From Bradyrhizobium sp. AZCC 1693 (lineage in GTDB: Bacteria > Pseudomonadota > Alphaproteobacteria > Rhizobiales > Xanthobacteraceae), in contig NZ_JAZHSD010000001.1 of the NCBI RefSeq assembly GCF_036924745.1, positions 806,001 through 870,000 of the forward strand: a stretch of DNA of 64,000 nt, in the 5' to 3' direction. Below, one piece after another: positions 18,261 to 25,126 of the stretch. The translations under genes and the position numbers were made by a program. Position 1 is the stretch's first letter. Every line of letters starts with the position of its first letter. The notes below the pieces were generated by a model that worked only from the letters and a program-made list of their open reading frames with translations, did no database searches and was not told the origin of the DNA.

Positions 18261-19478
18261 ATGAAAACACGTTGCTGCATCGTCGGCGGCGGCCCGGCCG
18301 GCATGATGCTGGGTTACCTGCTCGGACGCGCCGGCATCGATGTCGTGGTGCTGGAAAAGCACGCCGACTTCTTCCGCGACTTTCGCGGCGATACCGTGCA
18401 TCCCTCGACGCTGCAGGTGATGGACGAACTCGGGCTGATCGACGGTTTCCTGAAACTGCCGCATCAGCGCCTGCAGAAGATGGCGGGGATGTTCGGCGGC
18501 GAGACCGTGCGGCTCGCCGATCTCGGCCGGCTCAACGTCAAATATCCGTTCATCGCCTTCATGCCGCAGTGGGACTTTCTCAATTTCCTGCGCGAGAGCG
18601 GCAAGCGGTTTGCTTCGCTCAAGGTGATGATGTCGACGGAAGCGGTCGATCTGCTTCGTGACGGCGAGCGCATCACGGGCGTGAAGGCGAAGACGCCGGA
18701 TGGCGTGATCGATATCGAGGCCGACCTGACCATTGCCTGCGACGGCCGCCACTCGCTGGTACGCGAACGCGCCGGGCTTGAAGTCGAGGAAATCGGCGCG
18801 CCGATGGATGTGCTGTGGTTTCGTGCCGGCAAGCGGGACGGCGAAAACGAAAACCTGTTTGCCCGCGTCGATCCCGGCAAAATGATGGTGACCTTCGACC
18901 GCGGCGACTACTGGCAATGCGCCTTCGTCATTCCGAAGGGGCAGTATGAGGCCGTGAAGGCGAGGGGACTGCCCGCGCTGCTCGACGACATCGCGCGGAT
19001 GGCGCCGATCCTGAAATCGGGGCTATCAGGGGTGAAGGGCTGGGATGAGGTGAAGCTGTTGACGGTTGCGGTCAACCGCCTGAGGCGCTGGACGCGGCCG
19101 GGACTCCTGTGCATCGGCGACGCCGCGCATGCGATGTCGCCGATCGGCGGCGTCGGCGTCAACCTCGCGGTGCAGGATGCGGTCGCGGCCGCGAACCTGC
19201 TGGCGGCGAGGCTAATGAGCGGCTGCCCATCGGAGGACGAACTCGACGCGGTGCGCCGGCGCCGCGAATTCCCGGTGAAGATGACGCAGCGGATGCAGGT
19301 CGTCGTGCAGAACAATATCGTCAACGCCGCGCTCAAGCCCGGCAATCAACCGCTGAAGGTCCCGCTCGTGATGCGGCTCGTCACCGCTGTGCCCTGGCTA
19401 CAGGGCATCACGGCGCGGTTTGTCGGCCTTGGCGTGCGGCCCGAGCATGTGCAGTCGCCGCGCGCGCCGTCGCCGTGA
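18261..19478 (+). CDS. FAD-dependent monooxygenase / oxidoreductase
   Basis: A 405-residue flavoprotein of the p-hydroxybenzoate-hydroxylase superfamily. The N-terminal dinucleotide-binding motif is CCIVGGGPAGMMLGYLLGRA followed by the acidic strand end VVVLEKH. The DG motif appears as ACDGRHSLVRE. The second FAD motif is LCIGDAAHAMSPIGGVGVNL. These residues bind FAD and NAD(P)H and support aromatic hydroxylation in known members. The substrate cannot be read. ATG 18261 follows GGGAGCGAGCG. It appears monocistronic, with the 12-bp tandem repeat upstream. Confidence 0.88.
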   Translation: MKTRCCIVGGGPAGMMLGYLLGRAGIDVVVLEKHADFFRDFRGDTVHPSTLQVMDELGLIDGFLKLPHQRLQKMAGMFGGETVRLADLGRLNVKYPFIAFMPQWDFLNFLRESGKRFASLKVMMSTEAVDLLRDGERITGVKAKTPDGVIDIEADLTIACDGRHSLVRERAGLEVEEIGAPMDVLWFRAGKRDGENENLFARVDPGKMMVTFDRGDYWQCAFVIPKGQYEAVKARGLPALLDDIARMAPILKSGLSGVKGWDEVKLLTVAVNRLRRWTRPGLLCIGDAAHAMSPIGGVGVNLAVQDAVAAANLLAARLMSGCPSEDELDAVRRRREFPVKMTQRMQVVVQNNIVNAALKPGNQPLKVPLVMRLVTAVPWLQGITARFVGLGVRPEHVQSPRAPSP

Positions 19479-19741
19479 AGGCTGATATCGAAGCCGGTTT
19501 ATCTCGATGTGGAAACAGGTCGCTCCACCGGCCGGGCGTTGGCCGCCATGGCGGCGGGCGAGGCCGTTCCGGGCTCCCCCTTGGCCAGGCAAGGAATCGC
19601 TAACCAAGTGGAACGCCAAAGCCGCAATCGAGCCGTGCAAAAATCGAAATGCCGGCGCTGTTGCGAGCAGGTTACAGCTTTTCCGAGCAGTATTGGTTAG
19701 TTTCGCGGCAGAATTTTGGTTTTATCACTGTGGGAAATATT

Positions 19742-20509
19742 ATGAAAAAGATCGCTATCGCAGCCGCCGCCCTTATGATGGGCTCGATGTCTGCTTCAGC
19801 CGCCGATCTGGCGGCGCGGCCTTATACGAAGGCGCCGCCGCCGGTCGTGTCCGTTTATAACTGGGGCGGTTTCTATATCGGCGGCCACGTCGGTGGCGCC
19901 TGGACTAACCAGGAGTGGATCAATACCGCTAACACCACCGGGTTCGGTGATCTCTCGCCCGGCGACGGCTTCCGCCAGCGGGGCTCGGGCATTTTCGGTG
20001 GTGGCCACGTGGGCTACAACTGGCAAGCCAGCAACTTCGTGTTCGGTCTCGAGGGCACCGTCTCGGGCCTCGACAACCACGGCACCGTGCTCAACACCGT
20101 CTTCGGCGCCGGACTTGATGACCAGTTCAGCTGGCGCGCCGACTGGATGGCGACGATTACCGGCCGCGCCGGTATCGCGGTGAATAACAACCTGTTCTAC
20201 GTCAAGGGCGGCTACGCAGGCGTCAACAACCGCTTGTCGGTGGTCGATGCGGTACCGTTGACGGGTTCGGGATCGCAGACGCAGTGGCACAACGGCTGGA
20301 CCGTCGGCGCCGGTTGGGAATACGGCATCACCGCGAACTGGATCGTAGGATTTGAATACGATTATTCGCAGTTCGAGCGGAAGAGCTACCAGCTCGCCGG
20401 CGCAGCGGCTCCGGCCGTCTACACCTTCGATGCCAAGCCCCGCGATATTCAGTCGGCTGTGGTCCGCCTGAGCTACAAGTTCGGCGCCCCGGTCGTCGCG
20501 AAGTACTGA
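19742..20509 (+). CDS. Omp25/31-family outer-membrane beta-barrel protein (1)
   Basis: A 255-residue porin-like barrel of the outer membrane. The signal peptide MKKIAIAAAALMMGSMSASA is cleaved before ADLAARPYTKAP, the motif shared by all five such proteins in this window. Eight or so amphipathic strands follow, alternating glycine and aromatic residues (GFYIGGHVGGAW, HVGYNWQ, GFEYDYSQF). The C-terminus RLSYKFGAPVVAKY ends in an aromatic residue as expected for BAM recognition. ATG 19742 is used. A strong terminator follows at 20534. Such proteins are abundant in Rhizobiales; exact pore function is unknown. Confidence 0.9.
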   Translation: MKKIAIAAAALMMGSMSASAADLAARPYTKAPPPVVSVYNWGGFYIGGHVGGAWTNQEWINTANTTGFGDLSPGDGFRQRGSGIFGGGHVGYNWQASNFVFGLEGTVSGLDNHGTVLNTVFGAGLDDQFSWRADWMATITGRAGIAVNNNLFYVKGGYAGVNNRLSVVDAVPLTGSGSQTQWHNGWTVGAGWEYGITANWIVGFEYDYSQFERKSYQLAGAAAPAVYTFDAKPRDIQSAVVRLSYKFGAPVVAKY

Positions 20510-20533
20510 CACAAATAAATGATCCAAACGAGG

Positions 20534-20565
20534 AAGCCCCGGCGCAAGCCGGGGCTTTTTCTTTT
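20534..20565 (+). terminator. Rho-independent terminator after OMP 1
   Basis: Perfect 8-bp stem GCCCCGGC (20536-20543) and GCCGGGGC (20548-20555) around GCAA, followed by TTTTTCTTTT. It lies 25 bp after the OMP stop and before the convergent SDR gene. Confidence 0.92.
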
Positions 20566-20602
20566 GGGTCGATCAGGCAAACCTTGATCTCCGATTCCCG
20601 CT

Positions 20603-21373
20603 CTAACCCATGATCGAGTAGCCGCCGTCGACGGGAATCGCTGACCCGGTGACGAAGTCAGAGGCGGGCGAGGCGAGAAATACCGCGATCCCGGCAAAAT
20701 CATCGATGGCGCCCCAGCGCGCTGCCGGCGTGCGCGCCAGCACCCGGTCGTGCAGGCCGTCGATCTCGTTGCGGGCGCGCTTGGTCAAATCGGTATCGAT
20801 CCAGCCTGGCAGCACGGCGTTGGCCTGGATGTTGTCGGCGGCCCAGGCACAGGCGCAGGAACGCGTGAACTGCACGATGCCGCCCTTGCTGGCGGCATAG
20901 GCCGGTGTGAAGCTGGCGCCGAAGATCGACATCATCGAGCCAATATTGATGATCTTGCCGCCGCCGGCCGCCTTCATCGCGGGATAGACCGCCTGCGAGC
21001 ACAGGAAGGCGCTGGTGAGGTTGGTCTGGATCACGCTGTTCCACTCGGCGATATCGAGCGCATGCGGCGGCTTGCGGATATTGATGCCGGCGTTGTTGAT
21101 GAGGATATCGATTCGGCCGAGCTCACCGGCGACGCGGCTGGCCATGGCGGCAACCGCTTCCTTGTCGGTGACGTTGGCCGCGACCGCAATCGCCTTGGCG
21201 CCGCCTTGGTTGAGCTCGGCGACTGCGGCGGCCGACTTGGCCTCGTTGCGGCCCACCACCGCGATCGCCGCGCCGGCTTGTGCAAGCCCCCTGGCCATGC
21301 CGAGCCCGATGCCGCCATTGCCGCCGGTGACGATGGCTACCTTGCCGGTGAGATCGAATAGTTTTGCAGCCAT
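20603..21373 (-). CDS. Short-chain dehydrogenase/reductase (SDR)
   Basis: A 256-residue NAD(P)-dependent oxidoreductase. The Rossmann motif is VTGGNGGIGLGMA (TGxxxGIG), the stabilising NNAG is in LINNAGINIRKP, and the catalytic Ser-Tyr-Lys appear as NIGSMMS, then PAYAASKGG. The C-terminal FVTGSAIPVDGGYS is typical of classical FabG/gluconate-dehydrogenase-like SDRs. ATG 21373 follows GGAAGGGAA; an upstream open stretch lies inside a repeat and is not coding. The substrate is unknown. Closest functional style is 2-deoxy-D-gluconate or 3-oxoacyl reductase, but that is not decidable here. Confidence 0.9.
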   Translation of the reverse strand: MAAKLFDLTGKVAIVTGGNGGIGLGMARGLAQAGAAIAVVGRNEAKSAAAVAELNQGGAKAIAVAANVTDKEAVAAMASRVAGELGRIDILINNAGINIRKPPHALDIAEWNSVIQTNLTSAFLCSQAVYPAMKAAGGGKIINIGSMMSIFGASFTPAYAASKGGIVQFTRSCACAWAADNIQANAVLPGWIDTDLTKRARNEIDGLHDRVLARTPAARWGAIDDFAGIAVFLASPASDFVTGSAIPVDGGYSIMG

Positions 21374-21389
21374 TGCTGTTCCCTTCCTC

Positions 21390-21477
21390 GTCATGCCCGG
21401 GCTTGTCCCGGGCATCCACGTCTTTCTTGCCGTCGATGTTTAAGGACGTGGATGGCCGGGACAAGCCCGGCCATGAC
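21390..21477. repeat. Palindromic RPE-type repeat upstream of the SDR gene
   Basis: The left arm GTCATGCCCGGGCTTGTCCC and right arm with GGGACAAGCCCGGCCATGAC are near-perfect inverse copies, with CCACGTC/GACGTGG inside. It resembles the elements at 15924 and 60901. It begins 17 bp before the SDR start codon, so it lies inside that gene's 5' leader or promoter. Confidence 0.7.
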
Positions 21478-21485
21478 GGGACGGT

Positions 21486-21616
21486 GTTCCCCGGATGCTG
21501 CGCAGCGCGCCGCGTCAGCGGCGTGGTGCGCTGCTGATCCGGGGTCTACGGGGATGCGGCGGTGGGTCCCGGCGCTGCGGTGCATCGTCAAGAGACGCTG
21601 CACCGCGTCCGGGACA
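21486..21616. repeat. Dispersed intergenic repeat (copy 2)
   Basis: Related to 2665-2795: it shares GACGCTGCACCGCGTCCGGG-type sequence at the right end and CGGATGCTGCGCAGCGC at the left. The hairpin CGCCGCGTCAGCGGCG lies within. It is directly adjacent to the previous repeat, so the SDR upstream region is a composite of two repeat families. Confidence 0.6.
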
Positions 21617-21636
21617 TGGATACCGATACCGCAGGT

Positions 21637-21822
21637 TCAGCGGTTGCCCTGCCAGATCAGGATCAGGCCGACGGCGCCGAGCACGGCGCCATATCCGGCC
21701 CATTGCAGTTGATTGATCATGAAGCTCGATGGCGGCCAGGGAATTGCGCCGGTGCCCTGACCGATCCACAACAGGCCGATCGCAAGCGCCAGAAAGCCGA
21801 TGATCGAAAGCCATCTGGCCAT
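21637..21822 (-). CDS. Small two-helix membrane protein
   Basis: A 61-residue protein, MARWLSIIGFLALAIGLLWI at its start, with two predicted membrane helices (about residues 5-22 and 38-56) joined by a short Pro/Ser turn. ATG 21822 is preceded by a very good AGGGAGAA ribosome-binding site, which sets this start within a longer open frame. I recognise no family with a named role, but short two-helix proteins of this type are common in Bradyrhizobium. The region upstream is divergent from the next gene. Confidence 0.7.
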   Translation of the reverse strand: MARWLSIIGFLALAIGLLWIGQGTGAIPWPPSSFMINQLQWAGYGAVLGAVGLILIWQGNR

Positions 21823-21985
21823 GGATTTCTCCCTGTTGCTGTCTCGGACCTGGGCTCGGCCGCGGCTTGTCGTATGCCGGCCTAAGGAAACCGTTGCCCG
21901 CGGCGGCCGTAGCTTCCGATCGAATAGAAAGCCGGCCGGCTTCGCAAGGCCGGAAGTCGTTGCACCGCGATTCCCTGGGGCCATC

Positions 21986-22370
21986 ATGAGCCGCCGGACG
22001 GTCATTCTGGCGCGCGCTTGTCGTCGCGCTCGTTTTGGGCGCCATCGGCGCCTACGTGGCGTGGCCGCGGCATGCGGATTTGCGCGGCTTCGAGCCGGCG
22101 GAGATCTCCCGGCTGGAGACGGCGATGTGGCGCGATTATTACGAGAAGCGCTATGTCGCGCTGTTCGGCCATCTCTACGAACTGTCGCGGACGCAGTTCG
22201 GCAAGCCGGCGGACGACCCGTCGCTCCCAATATCAGGCATCGGCCGCGCCGAGGCGATGGCCTATCGCGACGCGCGCGGGAAGGCGATGAGGGATCCAGA
22301 CTGGTCCGAGATCGAGTGCCGGCTGCGGCGCGCGTACCGGTCGCTGAAGGCGGCGGTGGCAGGCGGTTGA
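21986..22370 (+). pseudogene. Membrane-anchored hypothetical protein with apparent N-terminal frameshift
   Basis: The main frame (from 22035) encodes about 111 residues beginning GAIGAYVAWPRHADLRGF, with a soluble helical C-terminal part (WRDYYEKRYVALFGHLYELS). In the same frame, upstream codons read WRALVVALVLGAIGAYVAW, an N-terminal membrane anchor, but this stretch lacks any start codon after the stop at 21987. The only ATG (21986) is one frame off, giving MSRRTVI before the shift. One extra base near 22004-22009 would explain this. Without it, a TTG at 22035 would drop most of the anchor. No family recognised. The gene may be intact with a sequencing error. Confidence 0.5.
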
Positions 22371-22402
22371 TGCGGTCCGAAAGTCCTCGAAATCCAGACA
22401 AC

Positions 22403-22432
22403 AAAAAAGCCCCGGACGATGCCGGGGCTTTT
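22403..22432. terminator. Bidirectional terminator
   Basis: Stem AAGCCCCGG (22407-22415) and CCGGGGCTT (22422-22430) with A-run on the left and TTTT on the right. It can serve the upstream plus-strand gene and the convergent OMP gene at 22454. Confidence 0.9.
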
Positions 22433-22453
22433 GAGCTGCTGATTTAGCAGAGA

Positions 22454-23221
22454 TCAGTACTTGGCGACGAGCGGGCCGCCCCAGTTGAAGCGGTAGACGA
22501 GCTCGCTGCGCACGCTGTGCTCACGCAGTTTCTCGGTCGTGGAGAATCCAACCGGAACGCCAGTGGCGAAGTCGTTGAGCGTCAGATTTACCCGGTCGAA
22601 TTCCGAATAGCGATACTCAGTCTTCCAGAACAGGCCAGGGAGGAAGTTCAAGGCATACTCATCGCCAGTGCCAATGAACCAGCCGTTCTTGGTAAACCCA
22701 GGCGAGGTGAGGGCCGGGGCAAATCCAAGCGCGTTCAGATTCGTGGACTTCCAGTGGCCCTGCGTGTAACCGCCCGAGACATAGGTCAGCAACTGCGGGA
22801 AAATGAGGTAGCCGACACGGGCACCGACCGCCCACTGCCAATCCTGCTTTTGCTGTCCGGCGAAACCTGGGAACAATTGAGCGTCGCCGTGCACGTCCAT
22901 GAAATCATAGTCGGCGAAGGCACCGACCACCCAGTTGTTGAACTGGTAATCGCAACCACCCTGGACGGTGCCAAACCAGCCCCGCGCGCCGCTCGTCGAA
23001 TTCCTGGTAAGTTGAACGCCGGTCGCCGTGTCAAAGACGTTGTTGTCATTGTTGGTCATAGCACCACCGCCGCCGGCGCCGATGTAGCAGCCGGTCCAGG
23101 ACGGAGCATAGGCAACGGGAGCTGCCGGAGCCTTGGTATAGGGGCGGGCAGCGAGATCAGCCGCCGAGGCCGATCCGGTGAAAGCCGCCAGTGCGGTCAG
23201 AGCGAGCAGTACCTTTTTCAT
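22454..23221 (-). CDS. Omp25/31-family outer-membrane beta-barrel protein (2)
   Basis: A 255-residue barrel with signal peptide MKKVLLALTALAAFTGSASA, mature start ADLAARPYTKAP and C-terminus RFNWGGPLVAKY. It differs from its paralogues in having two cysteines, in WTGCYIG and QGGCDYQF, which could form a periplasmic disulfide near the barrel mouth. ATG 23221 follows GAGGGATTG; an upstream TTG is less likely. The strand pattern matches about eight antiparallel strands. It is convergent with the gene before it and has the shared terminator. Function beyond porin or adhesin-like is unknown. Confidence 0.88.
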   Translation of the reverse strand: MKKVLLALTALAAFTGSASAADLAARPYTKAPAAPVAYAPSWTGCYIGAGGGGAMTNNDNNVFDTATGVQLTRNSTSGARGWFGTVQGGCDYQFNNWVVGAFADYDFMDVHGDAQLFPGFAGQQKQDWQWAVGARVGYLIFPQLLTYVSGGYTQGHWKSTNLNALGFAPALTSPGFTKNGWFIGTGDEYALNFLPGLFWKTEYRYSEFDRVNLTLNDFATGVPVGFSTTEKLREHSVRSELVYRFNWGGPLVAKY

Positions 23222-23455
23222 TTTCAATCCCTCAGTCCAAAAGCGTCAAATCTGATCGCTCTAACGATGCGCGAGCACCCGATTCCCAAAACCCAGTATC
23301 GTGACTATACGCAGTTCAGCCCAAAAAGCTGTTGCGGGGGGAACACAGCCTCCGGAAAACGAATGACCGGGAAATGCCCGAAAAAAGGGCAAATTCGGGC
23401 GCTAACCGGCCCGAAAATGCCGGAAATTGCCCGAAAGTCGCCTCTCAGGGTGAAA

Positions 23456-23581
23456 TCAGACGGTCCAGCAGGTCGTCGCTGGCGAATTCCGCCTCGTCGG
23501 AGATGAAGGCGAACCGGGCCTCGGCCTTGGTTCCCATCAGCCGCTCGACAGAATCGGGGGTGCCTTCGCGGTCGTCGGCCA
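23456..23581 (-). repeat. parE 3'-end duplicate, copy A
   Basis: About 126 bp match the last 41 codons of the true parE (25127-25251) with five differences by eye, one of them an inserted G at 23462-23463 that removes the normal ending. It encodes ADDREGTPDSVERLMGTKA in the parE frame. At two positions where A and B agree (GGTCGTCG and CCGGGCC), true parE differs (GCTCGTCG and CCGAGCC). It has no start codon or upstream parE, so it is an untranslated remnant. It marks the left end of toxin-antitoxin unit 1. Confidence 0.88.
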
Positions 23582-23653
23582 GCAGCATGGGGTCGCGGGT
23601 ACCCGGCTCATTGTCTCGCCAGAGACCGATCATTTGTACGCTGCTTGAATTTC

Positions 23654-23669
23654 GTATAAAATCTTATAC
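23654..23669. promoter_or_regulatory. Palindromic operator of toxin-antitoxin module 1
   Basis: GTATAA (23654-23659), spacer AATC, TTATAC (23664-23669): perfect 6-bp arms. It ends 12 bp before the toxin ATG and contains a TATAAAAT-like -10. The site suits autorepression by the XRE antitoxin. Confidence 0.65.
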
Positions 23670-23681
23670 ACGGAACTTGTC

Positions 23682-24026
23682 ATGGGGCAGGAAAAGGAGA
23701 TTCGCTGGCTAGGCTCGGCCTATGAGGATTTGCTGGCGTTTCCCGATGATGCTCGCCGCCAGGCGGGTTTCCAGTTGGGCAAGGTGCAAGCGGCATTGGA
23801 GCCTGATGACTGGAAGCCCTTCGACGACATCGGCCCGGGCACACGGGAAATCCGATCCGCGAGGCGAGCGGAACCTACGGGGTTGATGTATGTCGCCAAG
23901 TTCGAGGAAGCTGTGTACGTCCTGCATTGTTTCCAGAAGAAGACACAGGCGACGAGCCGGCGGGACAAGGCCATCGCCGAGACTCGCTACCGAGCCGTGG
24001 TCAACACGCGAAAGGTCGGGAAATGA
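23682..24026 (+). CDS. RelE/HigB-superfamily toxin, phage Gp49-like (module 1)
   Basis: A 114-residue basic protein with the Gp49/DUF891 signature: IRWLGSAYEDLLAFPDDARR near the N-terminus, then REIRSARRAEPTGLMYVAKF and YVLHCFQKKTQATSRRD. Members of this RelE-related family cleave mRNA on the ribosome. ATG 23682 lies just after the palindromic operator. The stop overlaps the antitoxin ATG (ATGA), a toxin-first order typical of HigBA. The reading frame is complete and key basic residues remain, so this is the one toxin in the window that looks functional. Confidence 0.88.
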   Translation: MGQEKEIRWLGSAYEDLLAFPDDARRQAGFQLGKVQAALEPDDWKPFDDIGPGTREIRSARRAEPTGLMYVAKFEEAVYVLHCFQKKTQATSRRDKAIAETRYRAVVNTRKVGK

Positions 24027-24355
24027 AGATTGATGCCGAAATCCGTCATGTGACGAAGCCGGGGACGAACATCTTCCTGGAGCTGGGGTTCTCGCCGGCG
24101 GAGGCCAAACGCCTGCAAGCGGCTTCGCGCAAGCAGATCAACGACACCAGACGGCTCAAAGAGCAATTGATGACCGAACTGGCGGCGTGGATCGGAAAAC
24201 ACCACCTCAAACAGGCCGAGGCTGCAGACATTTTGATGGTCTCGCGGCCTCGGGTATCCGACGTGGTGAACAAGAAGGCCTCGAAGTTTACCATCGACAC
24301 GCTAGTGGAGATGCTCAGTCGCGTCGGCAAGCCGGTCAAACTGACCGTGGATTGA
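24023..24355 (+). CDS. XRE-family antitoxin, HigA-like (module 1)
   Basis: A 110-residue antitoxin/repressor. The start is set by the ATGA overlap with the toxin gene. The C-terminal half is a helix-turn-helix: LKQAEAADILMVSRPRVSDV then NKKASKFTIDTLVEMLSRVG. The first 45 residues probably wrap around the toxin. It should bind the palindrome at 23654-23669 and repress the operon. A hairpin follows 10 bp after the stop. Confidence 0.87.
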   Translation: MKIDAEIRHVTKPGTNIFLELGFSPAEAKRLQAASRKQINDTRRLKEQLMTELAAWIGKHHLKQAEAADILMVSRPRVSDVVNKKASKFTIDTLVEMLSRVGKPVKLTVD

Positions 24356-24364
24356 AAACGCCGT

Positions 24365-24398
24365 TAAGCCCCCGTCATGGCAATGACGGAAGGGCTTA
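24365..24398 (+). terminator. Long hairpin after toxin-antitoxin module 1
   Basis: Stem TAAGCCC-CCGTCAT (24365-24378) against ATGACGG-A-GGGCTTA (24383-24398), loop GGCA. There is no T-run, so termination is uncertain. It lies between the antitoxin stop and parE copy B, and could instead be structural at the element boundary. Confidence 0.5.
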
Positions 24399-24406
24399 GC
24401 CCTTAC

Positions 24407-24496
24407 GCTCACACGTCCAGCAGGTCGTCGCTGGCGAATTCCGCCTTGTCGGAGATGAAGGCGAACCGGGCCTCGGCCTTGGTTCCCATCGGCCGC
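24407..24496 (-). repeat. parE 3'-end duplicate, copy B
   Basis: About 90 bp match the last 28-30 codons of true parE at 25125-25214 with four differences by eye. Unlike copy A it keeps the correct ending, LLDV then TGA. It shares with copy A the GGTCGTCG and CCGGGCC variants not found in true parE. It separates module 1 from module 2 and lies directly before the module 2 promoter. Confidence 0.88.
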
Positions 24497-24526
24497 GTAT
24501 ACCGCCTGACGTAGTATGAATTTGCC

Positions 24527-24813
24527 ATGATCCGATCGTGGCGGAACACGGCAACCCGGAAGGTTGGGAAGGCCATTCTTCGAATCAGTTGCGCGGTCTC
24601 GACGTCGATACCGCAGTTGATTTGTTATTGGCGCTCAACGTCGCCAAGAGCCTCCAAGATCTCAGTCCGCTGCGGAGCGTCGGATTGCACAAATTGAAAG
24701 GCGCCCGGAAGAAGCAGTGGGCCATGACGGTGAATGACCGCTGGCGCATCTGCTTCGAATTCCGCGCGGGCGATGCTTTCGACGTCGAGATCGTCGACTA
24801 CCATAAGGGTTAA
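24527..24813 (+). pseudogene. higB: HigB-type toxin with apparent frameshift (module 2)
   Basis: ATG 24527 opens MIRSWRNTATRKV, the expected N-terminus of host-inhibition-of-growth toxins, but the frame is lost at 24564-24565. The rest, WEGHSSNQLRGLDVDTAVDL through VDYHKG, continues in another frame to a stop at 24811-24813. One missing T in AGGTTGGG restores a full 95-residue HigB. A GTG at 24538 in the downstream frame would give a 91-residue variant with an altered N-terminus; activity would be doubtful. Key features such as QWAMTVNDRWRICFEF are intact. Either a decayed toxin or a base-calling error. Confidence 0.75.
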
Positions 24814-24816
24814 GAC

Positions 24817-25104
24817 ATGGCTCCCGCGATCCATCCAGGCCGGCTTCTGAAGCGCGAACTCGAAGCCCGCAAGCTCACTGCCAATCGTTTGGCGCTGGAC
24901 CTCGGCGTCCCGTCGGGGCGAATCACCGACATTCTCAATGGAAGGCGCTCGATATCGGCAGATACGGCCGTGCGGCTGGGCCGCTATTTCGGCAACAATC
25001 CGCAGTTCTGGCTCGATTTGCAGGGTCAGTACGATATTGCCGTGATTGAACGGGACAAGGGGGCCGACATCAGCAGGCGGGTCAGGCCCGCAGATGCGGC
25101 GTGA
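24817..25104 (+). CDS. higA: HigA-family antitoxin (module 2)
   Basis: A 95-residue XRE antitoxin. MAPAIHPGRLLKRELEARKL opens the HigA/VapI pattern, and LALDLGVPSGRITDILNGRR is the helix-turn-helix, followed by LGRYFGNNPQFWLDLQGQYD, diagnostic of HigA. It starts 3 bp after the toxin stop with AAGGGTT as ribosome-binding site. The gene is intact although its toxin partner appears frameshifted. It ends 22 bp from the convergent parE stop. Confidence 0.9.
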   Translation: MAPAIHPGRLLKRELEARKLTANRLALDLGVPSGRITDILNGRRSISADTAVRLGRYFGNNPQFWLDLQGQYDIAVIERDKGADISRRVRPADAA

Positions 25105-25126
25105 AAGGCCCGCGTCCTGCCCGTGC

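Larger units (their letters stand above)
23222..23681. other. Intergenic region holding OMP 2 promoter and parE remnant A
   Basis: The first 230 bp form the OMP 2 upstream region, including repeated CCCGAAAA/GGCAAATTC-type short motifs near 23375-23440 (CGGGAAATGCCCGAAAAAAG, GCCCGAAAATGCCGGAAATT). The rest is the parE 3'-end copy at 23456-23581 and the toxin-antitoxin promoter at about 23640-23681. No gene is seen. Confidence 0.5.

Noticed and set aside
24538..24813. GTG-started version of the module 2 toxin
   Set aside because: It lacks the canonical N-terminus that is present one frame over from ATG 24527; a frameshift explains the data better.
23682..25104. Prophage remnant, suggested by the Gp49-like toxin
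   Set aside because: No structural, integrase or lysis genes; Gp49-like toxins are common in chromosomal modules.
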